This document shows, one piece after another, positions 9,526 to 18,318 of a DNA stretch of 64,000 nucleotides. A model generated the notes under the pieces. That model searched no databases and had not been told where the DNA came from. It saw only the letters and a program-made list of their open reading frames with translations. Source of the stretch: Sanguibacter gelidistatuariae (GTDB lineage: Bacteria; Actinomycetota; Actinomycetes; Actinomycetales; Cellulomonadaceae). The DNA lies in contig NZ_FMYH01000005.1 of the NCBI RefSeq assembly GCF_900096585.1, positions 248,001 through 312,000 of the forward strand, in the 5' to 3' direction. Each line of letters starts with the position of its first letter. Within the stretch, counting starts at the first letter, position 1. Position numbers and translations under genes: made by a program.

Positions 9526-9983
9526 GGTCTAACTCTCCCAGACAAGACGACGATCACTGGCATGCGTCCGCGGACGAAATTCTCCGGGCGGGACGGCTCG
9601 CTCGCGATCGAGCCGCCGTGGAGCGCCCAGAAGTCGCAACAGTGAGCGCGTCCGGATGCACGTCTACGTGTTGAGCGCGAGCCGAGAGTGCGAGACGATC
9701 GGGTGATCGGGGATCTTCCAGGAGGCGCGTCGTCGAGATGCCTGCCTCCCCACGATGCCCACACGTCAGACCAGGTGCGTCGCCTTTCGGTGCGCTCCTG
9801 ATCTCCCGGATGCACCAGACGCCGACACCGTCGTCGGCCGTCGTGGCCTCCATGCATCCTCACGGGCCGCCTGCAGAGACGGCTCGCTCCTCATACAACC
9901 GCGTATCGCCTCTCTCGGCCTCGCACGGCCGCTCACCCGCGTGCTGCGGGCCGACGCCGTCACGGAGGCACCAGGAGCTCACC
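9526..9983. other. 458-base stretch without a recognised gene
   Basis: It separates the small helix-turn-helix gene from the FAD oxidoreductase and should hold promoters for both. Several frames are open by composition, but none encodes a recognisable protein or has a good ribosome site. No repeat or hairpin was seen. Confidence 0.5.
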
Positions 9984-11360
9984 ATGGTCTCTGAAGCAGA
10001 TGTTCACGCACTTGCCGACGCCGTCACCGGGCCGGTGACTGTCCCCGGCGACCCCGGCTACGCCGACGACGCGCTCGCCTTCAACCTGGCCGTCCAGCAC
10101 TCCCCGGACGTCGTCCTGGGGGCCACAGACGCCGACGACGTCGCGGCCGGCGTCCGCTGGGCGGCCGGCCTCGGGCTCCCCGTCGCGGTCCAGGCCACCG
10201 GTCACGGGGCGAGCGACGCGATCGACGGCGGACTGCTGATCTGCACCCGCCGCATGCAGGACGTCGTCGTCGACCCCGTCGCGCGGACCGCCCACGTGGG
10301 GGCGGGCGTGAAGTGGCGCGACGTCCTGGCCGCGAGCGTCCCGCTCGGGCTGATCGGTCTCAACGGATCGAGCACCGACGTGGGCGTCGTCGGGTACACG
10401 CTGGGTGGCGGGCTTCCGGTCCTGGGGCGGGCCTTCGGCTTCGCCGCCGACCACGTGCACAGTTTCGAGGTCGTCACGCCCGACGGCGAGGCGCGTCACG
10501 TCGACGCCGAGACCCACCCGGAGCTGTTCTCGGCGTTGCGCGGCGGCACCGGCAGCTTCGCGATCGTCACGTCCATGGTCTGCGGCCTGCTGCCGCTCGC
10601 CGAGCTCTACGGCGGCGGGATCATGTTCCCAGGGGCGGACGCGGCTGCCGTGCTCTCCGCCTTCGGAGACTGGTGGCCGACCCTGCCCGAGACCGCCGCG
10701 CCCTCGATCGCCCTGCTCCGCCTGCCCGACCTCGAGTTCGTGCCGGAGCCGCTGCGTGGGCAGTTCGTGGTGCACCTACGGTTCGCCTTCATCGGGGGCG
10801 CCAGTGAGGGTGAGGCCCTGTTGGCGCCGATGCGACAGGTCTCGACGCCGCTCATGGACGCGGTCGGACCGATGAACTACCGCGACATCGACATGGTGCA
10901 CATGGACCCGGTGAACCCGACGCCCTTCGAGGACGGCGGGGTCCTCCTGCGCCACTTCGACGAGGCGGCCCAGGAGGCCCTCCTCGAACTGGCCGGGGCC
11001 CAGGTGGAGTCTCCGCTCCTGATGGTCGAGCTGCGCCCGCTCGGGGGCCGGCTCGTGGGCCCGCCGGCCGGGGCGGACTCCGTCTCCGGGCGTGACGCCG
11101 CGTTCTCGCTCATCGCGATCGGGCTCATGGCCGGGCCGGTGGCCGCCGTCGTGCCCGCGGCGATCCATGACCTGCTGCAGGCGATGGAGCCCTACGCGAC
11201 CGGGGGGACGATGGTGAACTTCCACGGCCGGCCGGGGGACGCGGCGGACCGGGCGCGGGCCTGGTCCCCGGAGATCTACGCCAGGCTCAGTGCGGCCAAG
11301 ACCAGCTATGACCCGACCAACATGCTGAGGTTCGGGCACGGGATCCCGGTCGGACCATAG
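9984..11360 (+). CDS. FAD-linked oxidoreductase (PCMH/berberine-bridge type)
   Basis: 458-residue flavoprotein of the FAD-binding PCMH superfamily with a C-terminal BBE segment (TSYDPTNMLRFGHGIP). ATG 9984 follows a CAGGAG ribosome site. The FAD pyrophosphate region is visible (QATGHGAS; VGVVGYTLGGG). The His of TGHG could carry the 8-alpha FAD bond, but the position that supplies the second, cysteinyl bond in berberine-bridge enzymes is Ser here (NGSSTDVG), so at most single covalent attachment is expected. Substrate unknown; it stands alone between a long upstream region and a terminator. Confidence 0.78.
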   Translation: MVSEADVHALADAVTGPVTVPGDPGYADDALAFNLAVQHSPDVVLGATDADDVAAGVRWAAGLGLPVAVQATGHGASDAIDGGLLICTRRMQDVVVDPVARTAHVGAGVKWRDVLAASVPLGLIGLNGSSTDVGVVGYTLGGGLPVLGRAFGFAADHVHSFEVVTPDGEARHVDAETHPELFSALRGGTGSFAIVTSMVCGLLPLAELYGGGIMFPGADAAAVLSAFGDWWPTLPETAAPSIALLRLPDLEFVPEPLRGQFVVHLRFAFIGGASEGEALLAPMRQVSTPLMDAVGPMNYRDIDMVHMDPVNPTPFEDGGVLLRHFDEAAQEALLELAGAQVESPLLMVELRPLGGRLVGPPAGADSVSGRDAAFSLIAIGLMAGPVAAVVPAAIHDLLQAMEPYATGGTMVNFHGRPGDAADRARAWSPEIYARLSAAKTSYDPTNMLRFGHGIPVGP

Positions 11361-11370
11361 GGCGAACGAC

Positions 11371-11406
11371 GAAGGCCCCGACCTGCTGGCGCAGATCGGG
11401 GCCTTC
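11371..11406. terminator. Hairpin terminator
   Basis: 11-base perfect arms (GAAGGCCCCGA and its complement) around a 14-base loop, directly after the FAD oxidoreductase stop and next to the 3' end of tRNA-Asn, so it could serve both strands. There is no long T tract. Confidence 0.7.
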
Positions 11407-11414
11407 GTGGACTG

Positions 11415-11487
11415 CTCCCGCGACTGGACTCGAACCAGTGACAATCCGATTAACAGTCGGATGCTCTGCCAACTGAGCTACGCGGGA
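11415..11487 (-). tRNA. tRNA-Asn (GTT)
   Basis: Complete cloverleaf: acceptor arms TCCCGCG/CGCGGGA, D arm with AGCTCAGTTGGCAGAGC, anticodon loop CTGTTAA flanked by CCGA/TCGG, and T arm GGTTCGAGTCC. The 3' CCA is not encoded. A tRNA-Asn gene downstream of dnaG is also found in mycobacteria. Confidence 0.95.
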
Positions 11488-11506
11488 CTGACCGGAAAAA
11501 ACTCTA

Positions 11507-12049
11507 TCAGGCTTCCGGAGGTGCTCCGGACGTGGAGCGCAACCGGGATAGTGCCGACCGGATCAGCTGGGCTGACCTCGCAGACCTTACGTCGGCACCG
11601 GGGTCCGGCACAACTTGGGTGAACAGATCGCCCGAAGCGTCACGACGCACGGCAACCCGTGCGGACAGCCCGTCGGGAAGGTGCACCGTCTCGGCCAGGA
11701 TCACCGAGTACTGCACGCGCTCACGGAAGACCCGGGCGAAGGTGGTGCGTTCGGGGTGGACCAGGTGCAGGGGGAGAGGGGCGGCGGTGTCGACCCAGCG
11801 CACGGTCAGGGACGCCGACTCGGGGTCCCAGCTCGCCCGGTCCACCTGGCACCACGGCCACGACGTGGGCGGGGCCAGGGTCGCCTGCTCGGGGTCCGGT
11901 GCGGCAACGAAAACAAGCGTGTGCTGGGTGGCCACGACCCAGCCCCCGTCGCGGAGCAGCGCACTGGCCAGCGCGGAGTCACCGGGGGACAGGGGCAGAG
12001 CCCGGCGGATCTCGGCTGGCATCGCGTCTGTGCGTGAGAACAGTCCCAT
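11507..12049 (-). CDS. Hypothetical actinobacterial protein
   Basis: 180-residue soluble protein that I do not assign to a family. It is Pro- and Asp-rich with short beta-like segments (GGWVVATQHTLVFVAA, SLTVRWVDTAAPLPLHL) and no signal peptide or membrane segment. The start is ATG 12049; GTG 12058 in the same frame is an alternative. The layout between two tRNA genes on the same strand suggests a chromosomal conserved gene of unknown role. Confidence 0.6.
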   Translation of the reverse strand: MGLFSRTDAMPAEIRRALPLSPGDSALASALLRDGGWVVATQHTLVFVAAPDPEQATLAPPTSWPWCQVDRASWDPESASLTVRWVDTAAPLPLHLVHPERTTFARVFRERVQYSVILAETVHLPDGLSARVAVRRDASGDLFTQVVPDPGADVRSARSAQLIRSALSRLRSTSGAPPEA

Positions 12050-12092
12050 GGTCCCCACCGTAGTCGTTGCGAGCGGCCCGAGGCAGACGCCG

Positions 12093-12124
12093 GAGGCCTC
12101 CGCGCCGGTAGGTGCAGAGGCCTC
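12093..12124 (-). terminator. Possible terminator built from two GAGGCCTC motifs
   Basis: Two copies of the self-complementary octamer GAGGCCTC, 16 bases apart, lie just downstream of the CAT tRNA gene on its strand and could form a stem. No T tract follows. Confidence 0.35.
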
Positions 12125-12129
12125 AGGGG

Positions 12130-12203
12130 TGCCCCGTGCCGGACTTGAACCGGCGACCAGTCGATTATGAGTCGATTGCTCTGACCAGCTGAGCTAACAG
12201 GGC
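12130..12203 (-). tRNA. tRNA with CAT anticodon (elongator Met or Ile2)
   Basis: Cloverleaf with acceptor arms GCCCTGT/ACGGGGC, anticodon loop CTCATAA and T arm GGTTCAAGTCC; CCA is not encoded. The anticodon CAT fits elongator tRNA-Met, or tRNA-Ile2 whose C34 is changed to lysidine by TilS. The variable and T-arm sequence (TGGTCGCCGGTTCAAG) resembles enterobacterial tRNA-Ile2 as I recall it, so Ile2 is a real possibility. It is not an initiator tRNA, because the first acceptor pair is G-C. Confidence 0.85.
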
Positions 12204-12262
12204 GCGCTGGAGAGTGTATCCGCCGCAGGACAGAACACCGCTGCTGGTGAGACCATCATCGG

Positions 12263-13069
12263 ATGCCGACGAACTCAGCAGCCACCAACCGGGCACGCGA
12301 CCTCCAAGGATCGGACGGGTTTCGGCGGGTCGCGCGCGCCGGCTACGCCGTGAGTGGGCTGTTGCACCTTGTCATCGGTTGGGTCGCCATCCACCTCGCT
12401 CTGACCTCGTCCGCGGGTGGTGAGTCGGCGGACCAGGAGGGGGCGCTGTCCGCACTCGGGGATGCCCCGTGGGGTGTTGCCATCCTGTGGTTCGCCGTCG
12501 TCGCCCTGGCGACCCTGGGGGCGTGGCAGGTGACGACTGCGGTCGCCGTGTCCGGGTCGGAGGAGGACGCGGGGAGCACGAGGATGAAGGCGGTCGCCAC
12601 GGCTGTCACCTACCTCGTCCTGGCTGTCCTCGCCTGGCGTGTGGTCCAAGGCGGTGGCTCCGGGTCGGGGTCGGGGACCGACGCCCTGATGTCGTCCCCC
12701 CTGGGCCGGGTGGGAGTCGCGGTCGCCGGCGTGGTGATCGTCGCGGTCGGTGGCTACCACGTCTACAAGGGGTTGAGCCAGAAGTTCACGGAAGACCTCG
12801 AGAGCACGGGGGATGGCGCGGTGGGCCGCGGGGTGATCGTGGCCGGGGTGGCGGGCTACGCCGCCAAGGGCGTGGCCCTGATCATCATGGGTGTGCTGTT
12901 CGTCGTCGGCGCGGTCCAGGCCGATCCGGACAAGGCCAGTGGCCTCGACGTGGCGTTGCGCACCCTGGCGGAGCTGCCCTTCGGCAAGCTCATGCTGGCA
13001 GTCGTCGCCGTGGGCTTCGCTGCCTACGGGCTCTACTCCTTCGCCCGGGCACGGTACGCCCAGATGTGA
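12263..13069 (+). CDS. DUF1206 membrane protein
   Basis: Integral membrane protein of 268 residues with three repeats of a two-helix unit (about residues 20-75, 105-160 and 185-262), each beginning with a Gly-rich RAGYAV- or AGYAAKG-like helix. This triplicated layout is typical of DUF1206. Cytoplasmic membrane location is clear; the function of the family is not known. It follows the CAT tRNA gene on the other strand. Confidence 0.78.
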   Translation: MPTNSAATNRARDLQGSDGFRRVARAGYAVSGLLHLVIGWVAIHLALTSSAGGESADQEGALSALGDAPWGVAILWFAVVALATLGAWQVTTAVAVSGSEEDAGSTRMKAVATAVTYLVLAVLAWRVVQGGGSGSGSGTDALMSSPLGRVGVAVAGVVIVAVGGYHVYKGLSQKFTEDLESTGDGAVGRGVIVAGVAGYAAKGVALIIMGVLFVVGAVQADPDKASGLDVALRTLAELPFGKLMLAVVAVGFAAYGLYSFARARYAQM

Positions 13070-13178
13070 CCTCGCGCTGTGAACTTGCGCTGTGGCCTTG
13101 CAGTGTGACCCCGACGTGTGACGAGCAGGCCTGCCCTCGATGTGACGGGAGGGGGCTGCGTCATGGAAGAATATCCGC

Positions 13179-13667
13179 ATGGCTATCCGTGAGATCCGTG
13201 TCATCCCCGATCCCGTCCTCCGCACCCCGTGCGAGGAGATCACGGTGATTGACGACCGGGTCAGAGGTCTTGTCGAGGACCTCGTCGACACCGTCGACCA
13301 CGATGGTCGCGCGGGACTCGCCGCGAACCAGATCGGCGTGAGCCTGCGCGCCTTCTCCTGGAACATCGACGACGAGGTCGGCTACGTCCTCAACCCCAAG
13401 ATCGTCGAGGTCTCCGAGGACGAGTATCAGGACGGCGACGAGGGCTGCCTCTCCGTCCCGGGCCTGTGGTACCCGACCAAGCGCGCCTGGTACGCCCGCG
13501 TGGAGGGGACCGACCTGGACGGCAACAAGGTCGTCGTGGAGGGCACCGAGCTCATGGCGCGCTGCCTGCAGCACGAGGTGGACCACCTCGATGGGTACCT
13601 CTACCTCGACCGTCTGGAGCGGGCCACCCGCAAGAAGGCCATGCGCGAGCTGCGCGAGTCCCTCTGA
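13179..13667 (+). CDS. def: Peptide deformylase
   Basis: Removes the formyl group from the N-terminal methionine of new proteins; 162 residues. All three family motifs are present: [17 protein letters not shown] (metal-binding Cys) and QHEVDHLDG (two metal His plus catalytic Glu). No partner gene such as fmt is adjacent. Another deformylase may exist elsewhere, as is common in actinobacteria. Confidence 0.93.
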   Translation: MAIREIRVIPDPVLRTPCEEITVIDDRVRGLVEDLVDTVDHDGRAGLAANQIGVSLRAFSWNIDDEVGYVLNPKIVEVSEDEYQDGDEGCLSVPGLWYPTKRAWYARVEGTDLDGNKVVVEGTELMARCLQHEVDHLDGYLYLDRLERATRKKAMRELRESL

Positions 13668-13835
13668 CCTGACGTGACCTGCCCAGGCGCAGACCGGGGC
13701 GTGGGACGCGCTGGTCATCGGGTGTGATCTACGGCATGATGTGGCACAGCAGTTCAGACAAACCGTGAAGTACGTGAAGTCGCCTGGTTTCAGAGGTCGT
13801 TGGGGAAGACGAATCTCTACTCTGGGAGGGACAAC

Positions 13836-14336
13836 ATGGCTGGTGCTATCACCCGCGGTGTATTTTTCGTGCACTCGTCTCCACGAGCGCTCTGCCCGCA
13901 CCTCGAGTGGGCAGCGAGCAATGTTCTCGGCACCGCCGTGACGCTCGACTGGATCGAGCAGCCTGCCGCGCCCGGACTCTACCGCGCGGAATACACCTGG
14001 CAGGGTCAGCAGGGCTCTGGATCACGCTTGGCCTCGGCCCTGCGCGGCTGGACCCACCTGCGCTACGAGGTGACCGAAGAGGCCAGCCACGGTTCCGACG
14101 GCTCCCGGTGGAGCCACACCCCTGAGCTCGGGATCTTTCACGCCGCGACCGACGTGCACGGCAACATGGTCGTCCCCGAGGACCGCGTCCGTGCCGCCCT
14201 GGAGTTCGCTCACGACCCGCGTCGGATGCGCAACGAGCTTGACCTCGCGCTGGGCCAGGCGTGGGACGACGAGCTCGAGCCCTTCCGCTATGCCGGCGCC
14301 GGCGCTCCCGTGCGCTGGCTGCACCGCGTCGGCTGA
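13836..14336 (+). CDS. DUF3145 family protein
   Basis: 166-residue actinobacteria-specific protein. ATG 13836 follows GGGAGGG; the longer open frame has no ribosome site. Recognisable segments are GVFFVHSSPRALCPHLEWA near the start and ATDVHGNMVVPEDRVRAAL in the middle. Soluble, function unknown. It is convergent with the fatty-acid synthase operon. Confidence 0.78.
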   Translation: MAGAITRGVFFVHSSPRALCPHLEWAASNVLGTAVTLDWIEQPAAPGLYRAEYTWQGQQGSGSRLASALRGWTHLRYEVTEEASHGSDGSRWSHTPELGIFHAATDVHGNMVVPEDRVRAALEFAHDPRRMRNELDLALGQAWDDELEPFRYAGAGAPVRWLHRVG

Positions 14337-14384
14337 GCGTCCAGGGCGCCCTCGTACTGCCAGCAGCTTCCAGCAAATGACGAA

Positions 14385-14410
14385 GGGGTGGACCCGATCG
14401 GGTCCACCCC
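14385..14410. terminator. Bidirectional hairpin terminator
   Basis: A perfect 26-base inverted repeat (half-site GGGGTGGACCCGA) with almost no loop lies between the convergent DUF3145 and fabF genes and is well placed to end both transcripts. Confidence 0.75.
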
Positions 14411-14428
14411 GTTGCCGTAGGCGGTGGG

Positions 14429-15673
14429 TCAGACGTTCGTGACCACCAGGGCCACGTTGTGCCCGCCGAAGCCGAAGGAGTTGTTGATCGCCGCGATGTC
14501 GCCCGCGGGCAACGCGCGCGGGGTGTCCCGGACGAGGTCGAGAGCCAGCTCGGGGTCGGGGTTGGCGACGTTGATCGTCGGCGGGGCCTGGCGGTGGTGG
14601 ACGGCAAGCACCGTGAAGACCGTCTCCAGGGCGCCGGCGCCGCCGAGCAGGTGACCGGTCATGGACTTCGTCGCCGAGAGCGCTACGCGGTCCGCAGAGG
14701 CCCCGATGACGGCGCTCACAGAGCGGGCCTCGATGAGGTCGCCCACGACCGTGGAGGTCGCGTGGGCGTTGACGTGCACGACGTCGGCCGCAGTCACCTG
14801 GGCGTCCTCGAGGGCCGCGCCCATGGCGCGGATCTGCCCGGCGCCGGTGGGCTCGGGGGAGGTGATGTGGTAGCCGTCGGCGGTCAGACCGATACCACCG
14901 ATCTTGGCGTAGACCCGGGCGCCGCGGGCCGCGGCGTGGTCGGCGGCCTCGAGCACGACGATGGCCGCGCCCTCGCCGATGACAAAGCCGTCCCGGTCGA
15001 CGTCGTAGGGGCGCGAGGCGCCTGCGGGGTCGTCGTTGCGCAGCGACAGCGTGCGCGAGGCCGCGAAGGCGGAGATCGGCATGGGGTGGATGGTCGCCTC
15101 GGTACCGCCGGCGATGACGACGTCGGCCCGGCCCGAGCGGATCATCTCGACGCCGTAGGCGATCGCCTCGGCGCCCGAGGCGCAGGCGGAGACGAGGGCG
15201 TGCGCGCCGGCGCGAGCACCGAACTCGAGGGAGACGTACGCGGTGGGGGAGTTCGGCATGAGCATCGGGACCGTCATCGGCAGGACGCGACGGGCACCCT
15301 TCTCGCGCAGCGTGTCCCAGGCGTCGAGGGTGGTCCAGATGCCGCCGATGCCCGAGGAGACCACGGAGCCGATGCGGTCGCCGTCGAGCTCGGGGGAGCC
15401 CGCGTCGGTCCAGGCTTCGCGGGCGGCGATGATGGCGTACTGCGCCGAGGGGTCCATGCGCTTCATCTCGGGACGAGCGAGCACCTCCTCGGGCTTGACC
15501 TTGATGGTCGCAGCGAAGTTGACGGGCATGCCGTATGTCTCGGCCCAGTCGTTGTCGAGGGTGCGGGCACCGGACTCGCCGTTCAGGGCGGCCGTCCAGG
15601 TCGATGCCACGTCGCCGCCGAGCGGCGTGGTGGCACCAAGGCCGGTCACGACGACGTCGCGAACGTTGGTCAT
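14429..15673 (-). CDS. fabF: 3-oxoacyl-[ACP] synthase II
   Basis: Condensing enzyme that elongates acyl-ACP with malonyl-ACP in type II fatty-acid synthesis; 414 residues. The thiolase-fold active site is complete: Cys164 in SACASGAEA, His304 in NAHATST, Lys336 and His341 in SATKSMTGHLLGGAG. It is the last gene of fabD-fabH-acpP-fabF, 138 bases after acpP, and is closed by a strong hairpin. Confidence 0.95.
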   Translation of the reverse strand: MTNVRDVVVTGLGATTPLGGDVASTWTAALNGESGARTLDNDWAETYGMPVNFAATIKVKPEEVLARPEMKRMDPSAQYAIIAAREAWTDAGSPELDGDRIGSVVSSGIGGIWTTLDAWDTLREKGARRVLPMTVPMLMPNSPTAYVSLEFGARAGAHALVSACASGAEAIAYGVEMIRSGRADVVIAGGTEATIHPMPISAFAASRTLSLRNDDPAGASRPYDVDRDGFVIGEGAAIVVLEAADHAAARGARVYAKIGGIGLTADGYHITSPEPTGAGQIRAMGAALEDAQVTAADVVHVNAHATSTVVGDLIEARSVSAVIGASADRVALSATKSMTGHLLGGAGALETVFTVLAVHHRQAPPTINVANPDPELALDLVRDTPRALPAGDIAAINNSFGFGGHNVALVVTNV

Positions 15674-15811
15674 GGGAACTCCTGGGGATCGTGAACGGTG
15701 CCCGAGCGGGGCCGGTGGAGCCAGTGAAGACCCACCGTCGTCGGACGCGGGGGTCTGGTGCCGCTGGGACGGGAGCCGCGAGCGGTCCCGTCCCAGCGAA
15801 TCAGGCGTGGA

Positions 15812-16060
15812 TCAGGCCTGCGCGCCGGTGATGAAGCTCACCGCGTCGCCGACGGTGGCGAGGTTCTTGACCTCGTCGTCGGGGATGGTCACGGAGAACT
15901 TGTCCTCGGCGTGGGTCACGATCGTCATCATCGAGAGCGAGTCGATGTCGAGGTCATCGGTGAAGGACTTCTCCGAGGTGACCGAGTCGGCCGGCAGACC
16001 GGTCTCTTCGGCAACGATCTCGGCGAGGCCTGCGAGGACATCAGCTTCGGTGAAAGCCAT
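15812..16060 (-). CDS. acpP: Acyl carrier protein
   Basis: 82-residue acidic carrier protein of fatty-acid synthesis. Ser41 in the DDLDIDSLSM motif takes the phosphopantetheine arm. ATG 16060 has an AAGGAG ribosome site; the longer frame upstream is not coding. It lies between fabH (64-base gap) and fabF (138-base gap) in the same direction. Confidence 0.95.
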   Translation of the reverse strand: MAFTEADVLAGLAEIVAEETGLPADSVTSEKSFTDDLDIDSLSMMTIVTHAEDKFSVTIPDDEVKNLATVGDAVSFITGAQA

Positions 16061-16124
16061 GGGTATATCTCCTTGTGTGTGGTGGTGACTGACGTGCGGG
16101 GCAAGAAATAGGTACGGGGGAAAC

Positions 16125-17129
16125 CTACGGCAGAACGACGACCTGAGCGGCATAGACCAGCCCGGCGCCAAATCCGATCTGCAGGGCGAGGTCACCCGAC
16201 TTCGCCGCGCCCTCGCGGAGCAGGCGTTCCGCGGCGAGCGGGATCGAGGCCGCCGAGGTGTTGCCGGTGTCGGCGATGTCACGCGCCACGACAACCGTCT
16301 CAGGCAGCTTGAGCTGCTTGATGAACTGGTCGATGATGCGCATGTTCGCCTGGTGCGGGATGAACACCTGGATCTGGTCGGCGCTCACGCCGGCCGCGTC
16401 GAGGGCCTGCTGGGCGATGACGGGCATCTGGAAGCTGGCCCACTTGAACACCGGCTGCCCCTCCTGGCGCAGGGTCGGCCAGCCGAGCTCGGGGTGCTCC
16501 TTGAGGTCGCTCCACCCGTGCGTCTGGCGGATCGTCTGGGCCTTGGATCCGTCCGAGCCCCAGACGGTCGGGCCGATGCCGGGGAATGCCGAGGGACCAA
16601 CGATCGCCGCGCCCGCGCCGTCGCCGAGCAGGAAGGAGATCGAGCGGTCGGTCGGGTCGATGAAGTCGCTCATCTTCTCCGCGCCGATCACGAGCACGTT
16701 CCGGGCCGCCCCCGAGCGCACGAGCGCGTCGGCCTGGCCGATGCCGTAGGCGTAGCCGGCGCAGGCCGCCGAGATGTCGTAGGCCGCTGCGGGGGTGGCC
16801 CCGATCCGGTCGGCGAGGACCGCAGCCCCGGAGGGGGTCTGGTGGAAGTAGGTGACGGTCGAGAGGATGACGACGTCGATGTCCGCGCCGGTCAGCCCGG
16901 CGGCGTCGAGCGCCTTGCGGGCGGCGGCCTCGGCGAGGTCGAGCAACGAGGTCTCGGCTCCGGCGCGACGGCGGGTGATGATCCCGGTCCGCTGGCGGAT
17001 CCACTCGTCGGAGGAGTCGATCGGGCCGGCGATGTCGTCGTTGGTCACGACGAGCTCGCCGCGCTCCGCGCCGATCCCGAGGATCCGGGAGAACTGCGGG
17101 CCGGTCGACTGCTTGAGCTGGATGGTCAC
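16125..17129 (-). CDS. fabH: 3-oxoacyl-[ACP] synthase III
   Basis: Starts fatty-acid synthesis by condensing acyl-CoA with malonyl-ACP; 334 residues. The Cys-His-Asn triad is visible: Cys123 (SAACAGYAYG), His259 (IPHQANMRI) and Asn290 (DTGNTSAAS). The GTG start at 17129 overlaps the fabD stop by four bases (GTGA) and has an AAAGGA site inside fabD, so the two genes are translationally coupled. In a Gram-positive actinobacterium, branched-chain primers would be expected, but that is not readable here. Confidence 0.94.
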   Translation of the reverse strand: MTIQLKQSTGPQFSRILGIGAERGELVVTNDDIAGPIDSSDEWIRQRTGIITRRRAGAETSLLDLAEAAARKALDAAGLTGADIDVVILSTVTYFHQTPSGAAVLADRIGATPAAAYDISAACAGYAYGIGQADALVRSGAARNVLVIGAEKMSDFIDPTDRSISFLLGDGAGAAIVGPSAFPGIGPTVWGSDGSKAQTIRQTHGWSDLKEHPELGWPTLRQEGQPVFKWASFQMPVIAQQALDAAGVSADQIQVFIPHQANMRIIDQFIKQLKLPETVVVARDIADTGNTSAASIPLAAERLLREGAAKSGDLALQIGFGAGLVYAAQVVVLP

Positions 17130-18154
17130 TTCGAGTCCTTTTCCGGCGAGCTGGTGGTGGGTGCTGTGGCGTTCGACGCCGCAGTTGAATGGCGGGCGAC
17201 GAGGTCGTGTGCCGCGTCGAGGTCGGCGGGCGACTTGATGGCGACCGTCTCCACGCCCGGGAGCGAGCGGCGGGCCAGGCCCACCAGGACCCCGCCCGGT
17301 GCGAGCTCGAGCAGCCCGGTCACGCCGAGCGCGATGAGCTGCTCTTGGCACAGGTCCCAGCGCACCGGGGCGACGATCTGGTCGGCGAGGCGGCGCAGAA
17401 CGTCTTGGCGGGACCCGAAGGGGCCACCAACCGCTCCACCGGCTCCCGCGGCGTCGATCTGGGCGTACGTGGCGCCGTCGGCGTTGGACAGCAGTCCGAG
17501 GGATGGATCAGCGGCGGGCCAGCCGGCGGCGACCGTGGCGAAGGAGTCCAAGGCGGGCTGCATGAAGGGTGTGTGGAAGGCGCCGGCCACCTGCAGGGCG
17601 ATGACCCGGGCCTTGGCGGGCGGGGCGGCGGCCAGGGCGGCGAGGCCCTCGAAAGAACCGGCCGCGACGACCTGCCCGGCGCTGTTGACGTTGGCGGGGA
17701 AGAGCCCCGCGGCCTCTATCGCGGCGAGGACCTCCTGCGGATCGCCGCCGACGACGGCGCTCATGCCGGTCGGCGTGGCGGCCGCCGCCAAGGCCATGAA
17801 ACGGGCCCGCGCGGTCACCAGGCCGACGGCTGCTGCGTCGTCGAACACGCCCGCCACGGCCGCGGCGGCGAACTCGCCGACGGAGTGGCCCGCGGTGATA
17901 TCCACGATGCCGGTCGCCGGCGCGCCGTCGAGCACTGCGCGCAGCGCAACCAGGGAGGACGAGACGATGAGGGGCTGGGCGACGGCGGTGTCGCGGATCG
18001 CGTCAGCGTCCGAGACCGTTCCGTGAGCCACGAGATCGGTTCCGGACGCCTGTGAGAAGGCGGCCAGCTGGTCGGCGACGCCGGGCAGCTCGAGCCAAGG
18101 GGCGAGCATTCCGGGGGACTGGGAGCCCTGTCCAGGGCAAACGACGGCAAGCAC
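17126..18154 (-). CDS. fabD: Malonyl-CoA:ACP transacylase
   Basis: Transfers malonyl from CoA to the acyl carrier protein; 342 residues. It has the N-terminal CPGQGSQ motif and the nucleophile Ser91 in GHSVGE. It is the first gene of the fab operon, and its start lies 164 bases downstream of the FasR-like regulator gene on the same strand. That gap contains a TTGTGCACAA palindrome. Confidence 0.94.
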   Translation of the reverse strand: MLAVVCPGQGSQSPGMLAPWLELPGVADQLAAFSQASGTDLVAHGTVSDADAIRDTAVAQPLIVSSSLVALRAVLDGAPATGIVDITAGHSVGEFAAAAVAGVFDDAAAVGLVTARARFMALAAAATPTGMSAVVGGDPQEVLAAIEAAGLFPANVNSAGQVVAAGSFEGLAALAAAPPAKARVIALQVAGAFHTPFMQPALDSFATVAAGWPAADPSLGLLSNADGATYAQIDAAGAGGAVGGPFGSRQDVLRRLADQIVAPVRWDLCQEQLIALGVTGLLELAPGGVLVGLARRSLPGVETVAIKSPADLDAAHDLVARHSTAASNATAPTTSSPEKDSK

Positions 18155-18222
18155 GATCTAACTCTGCCCGATCCGGTAGGGGAACGGGCCGTCACGACCC
18201 GCACGAAGTGTTTCTCTGGTGA

Positions 18223-18232
18223 TTGTGCACAA
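18223..18232. promoter_or_regulatory. Palindrome upstream of fabD, candidate FasR site
   Basis: A perfect 10-base palindrome, TTGTGCACAA, about 69 bases upstream of the fabD start, in the gap after the PucR-type regulator gene. Position and symmetry suit an operator; binding by the neighbouring regulator is inferred. Confidence 0.4.
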
Positions 18233-18318
18233 CCTACAAGACGGCCGTCGATGGCTTCGACGCGCGTCCACCGTGGAGCGCCTGCGCAGCACCCCACAGC
18301 GGCCCCTCGTCGACCGAC

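Noticed and set aside
9554-9963. Open frames in the region before the FAD oxidoreductase
   Set aside because: No ribosome site, no known domain and Arg/Ser-rich composition on both strands; treated as non-coding.
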